In this document: piece by piece, positions 4,188-5,170 of the stretch
Position numbering within the stretch: position 1 is the stretch's first letter
Layout of the letters: each line of letters begins with the position of its first letter
The notes under the pieces: generated by a model
Seen by the model: the letters and a program-made list of their open reading frames with translations, nothing else
Told to the model about the DNA's origin: nothing
Databases searched by the model: none
Position numbers and translations under genes: made by a program
Assembly (NCBI GenBank): GCA_904393855.1
Contig: CAJFNE010000223.1
Coordinates: forward strand, 1 to 5,170
Source of the DNA: an uncultured Oscillibacter sp.
GTDB lineage: Bacteria > Bacillota > Clostridia > Oscillospirales > Oscillospiraceae
Reading direction: 5' to 3'
DNA length: 5,170 bases

Positions 4188-5170
4188 GTGGGCGTGAAGA
4201 CCCATGCCGCCTGGAAGAAGGATTTAGCCCTGATCGCGTCCGACGTGGACTGCGCGGCGGCGGCGGTTTTCACGAAGAATGTGGTGAAGGCCGCGCCCAT
4301 CCACGTGGACCGTGTCCATCTGGCGGACGGGAAAGCCCGGGCCATCATTGCCAACAGCGGCAACGCCAACGCCTGCGCCCCCCAGGGGGAGGAAAACGCG
4401 GAGCGGATGTGCGCGGCGGCGGCCCAGGCCATCGGCTGCAAACCGGAGGACGTGCTGGTGTCCTCCACCGGCGTCATTGGCCAGACACTGAACATTCAGG
4501 TCATCGAGGACGGCGTGCCGTCCCTGTACGCCGCCCTGGACCGCTCCGATGCCGCCAGCGATGCGGCGGCCCACGCCATCATGACCACGGACACCGTGAA
4601 AAAAGAGGTGGCGGTGGAGACCACCATCGGCGGCAAGACCGTCCGCATGGGCGGCATCGCTAAGGGCTCCGGCATGATCCACCCCAATATGGGCACGATG
4701 TTGTGCTTTTTGACCACTGACTGCGCCATTTCCCCGGAGATGATTAAGGCCGCCCTGCTGGAAACCGTGCGGGTCAGCTTCAACCGGGTCAGCGTGGACG
4801 GGGACACCTCCACCAACGACTCCTGCATCGTGCTGGCCAACGGCCTGGCGGGCAACGCTCCCATCACGGAGCAGGGCGCGGACTATGACGCGTTTGTGGA
4901 GGCCCTGCGCGCCCTGTGCGTGGAGTTGGCCCAGAGAATCGCCTCCGATGGCGAGGGGGCCCGGCATCTGATCACCTGCACCGTCACCGGGGCTGCGGAC
5001 GAGGCCCAGGCGGAGACCGTGGCGGGCTCTGTCATCTCCTCCACCCTGACCAAGGCGGCTATCTTCGGCGCTGACGCCAACTGGGGGCGTGTCCTCTGCG
5101 CCATGGGCTACTCCGGCGCGGAGTTTGACCCGGAGAAAGTGGACGTGTCTTTCGCCAGCGCGGCCGGCAC
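4188..5170 (+). CDS. argJ: Glutamate N-acetyltransferase / amino-acid acetyltransferase, N-terminus missing, 3' end outside window
   Basis: ArgJ moves acetyl from acetylornithine to glutamate and, in bifunctional forms, also uses acetyl-CoA; it cleaves itself into alpha and beta chains. Homology begins at Ser 4176 with SGIHVGVKT and is uninterrupted to the window end. SSTGVIG at 4461-4481 holds the oxyanion-hole Thr-Gly. KGSGMIHPNMGTML carries the nucleophile threonine at codon 4695-4697, preceded by Gly where Ala is common. VDGDTSTND and GADANWGR follow. About 60 C-terminal residues lie beyond the window. No ATG, GTG or TTG occurs in frame between the in-frame TAG at 4137 and GTG 4188, and GTG 4188 has no Shine-Dalgarno site. 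The usual first 15-25 residues (a GGV-APKGF type segment) are absent, replaced by a heptad-repeat element. I place the start at GTG 4188 only by default. The gene identity is secure; its start and activity are not. Confidence 0.9.
   Translation, partial: MGVKTHAAWKKDLALIASDVDCAAAAVFTKNVVKAAPIHVDRVHLADGKARAIIANSGNANACAPQGEENAERMCAAAAQAIGCKPEDVLVSSTGVIGQTLNIQVIEDGVPSLYAALDRSDAASDAAAHAIMTTDTVKKEVAVETTIGGKTVRMGGIAKGSGMIHPNMGTMLCFLTTDCAISPEMIKAALLETVRVSFNRVSVDGDTSTNDSCIVLANGLAGNAPITEQGADYDAFVEALRALCVELAQRIASDGEGARHLITCTVTGAADEAQAETVAGSVISSTLTKAAIFGADANWGRVLCAMGYSGAEFDPEKVDVSFASAAG

Noticed and set aside
4127..4663. 178-codon open frame as a separate gene
   Set aside because: After the first 17 codons it reads the argJ sequence in a wrong frame. 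Only its start is of interest, as a possible argJ start after a heptad change.

Overview
The window is a block of arginine biosynthesis genes, all on the + strand: the 3' part of argG (argininosuccinate synthase), complete argH (argininosuccinate lyase), complete argC (N-acetyl-gamma-glutamyl-phosphate reductase, short type 2 form) and most of argJ (glutamate N-acetyltransferase), which runs off the right edge. High GC, strong G/C preference at third codon positions, purine-rich Shine-Dalgarno sites and the order argH-argC-argJ suggest a high-GC Clostridia of the gut type (Oscillospiraceae: Flavonifractor, Oscillibacter, Lawsonibacter and relatives). That placement is inference from style, not a database match.

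Layout. 1-748 is the C-terminal 249 codons of argG, followed by a GC-rich terminator-like hairpin at 758-778. 749-1670 is a 922-base gap with no gene I can support. It is dominated by a nested inverted-repeat element (843-1543): 13-bp perfect ends, a hairpin just inside each end, a second 13-bp perfect inverted repeat, arms of about 118 bases and a foldable 254-base centre. Two perfect 43-bp direct repeats, each with a 7-bp GC hairpin, lie between this element and the argH ribosome binding site. argH is 1671-3065, argC is 3132-4097, and argJ is recognisable from 4176 to the end.

The strangest part is at the argH-argC and argC-argJ junctions. Both carry copies of one palindromic element built from 7-base units (GAGATAA-like on the left arm, TTATCTC-like on the right). 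The argC-argJ copy is complete and symmetrical: five heptads, a 13-base spacer, five heptads. It sits exactly where the start codon and first 15-25 codons of argJ should be, and argJ homology begins only after the last heptad. The sole well-placed ATG with a Shine-Dalgarno site (4127) lies inside the element and is out of frame with argJ. Loss of one heptad, or gain of two, would bring it into frame. This is either a slippage-prone start for argJ, a damaged argJ, or an assembly error in a tandem repeat.

Pathway. ArgJ makes N-acetylglutamate and recycles the acetyl group from acetylornithine, ArgC reduces acetylglutamyl phosphate, ArgG joins citrulline to aspartate, and ArgH releases arginine and fumarate. 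The remaining steps (argB, argD, argF) are not in the window; argB and argD often follow argJ in such clusters.
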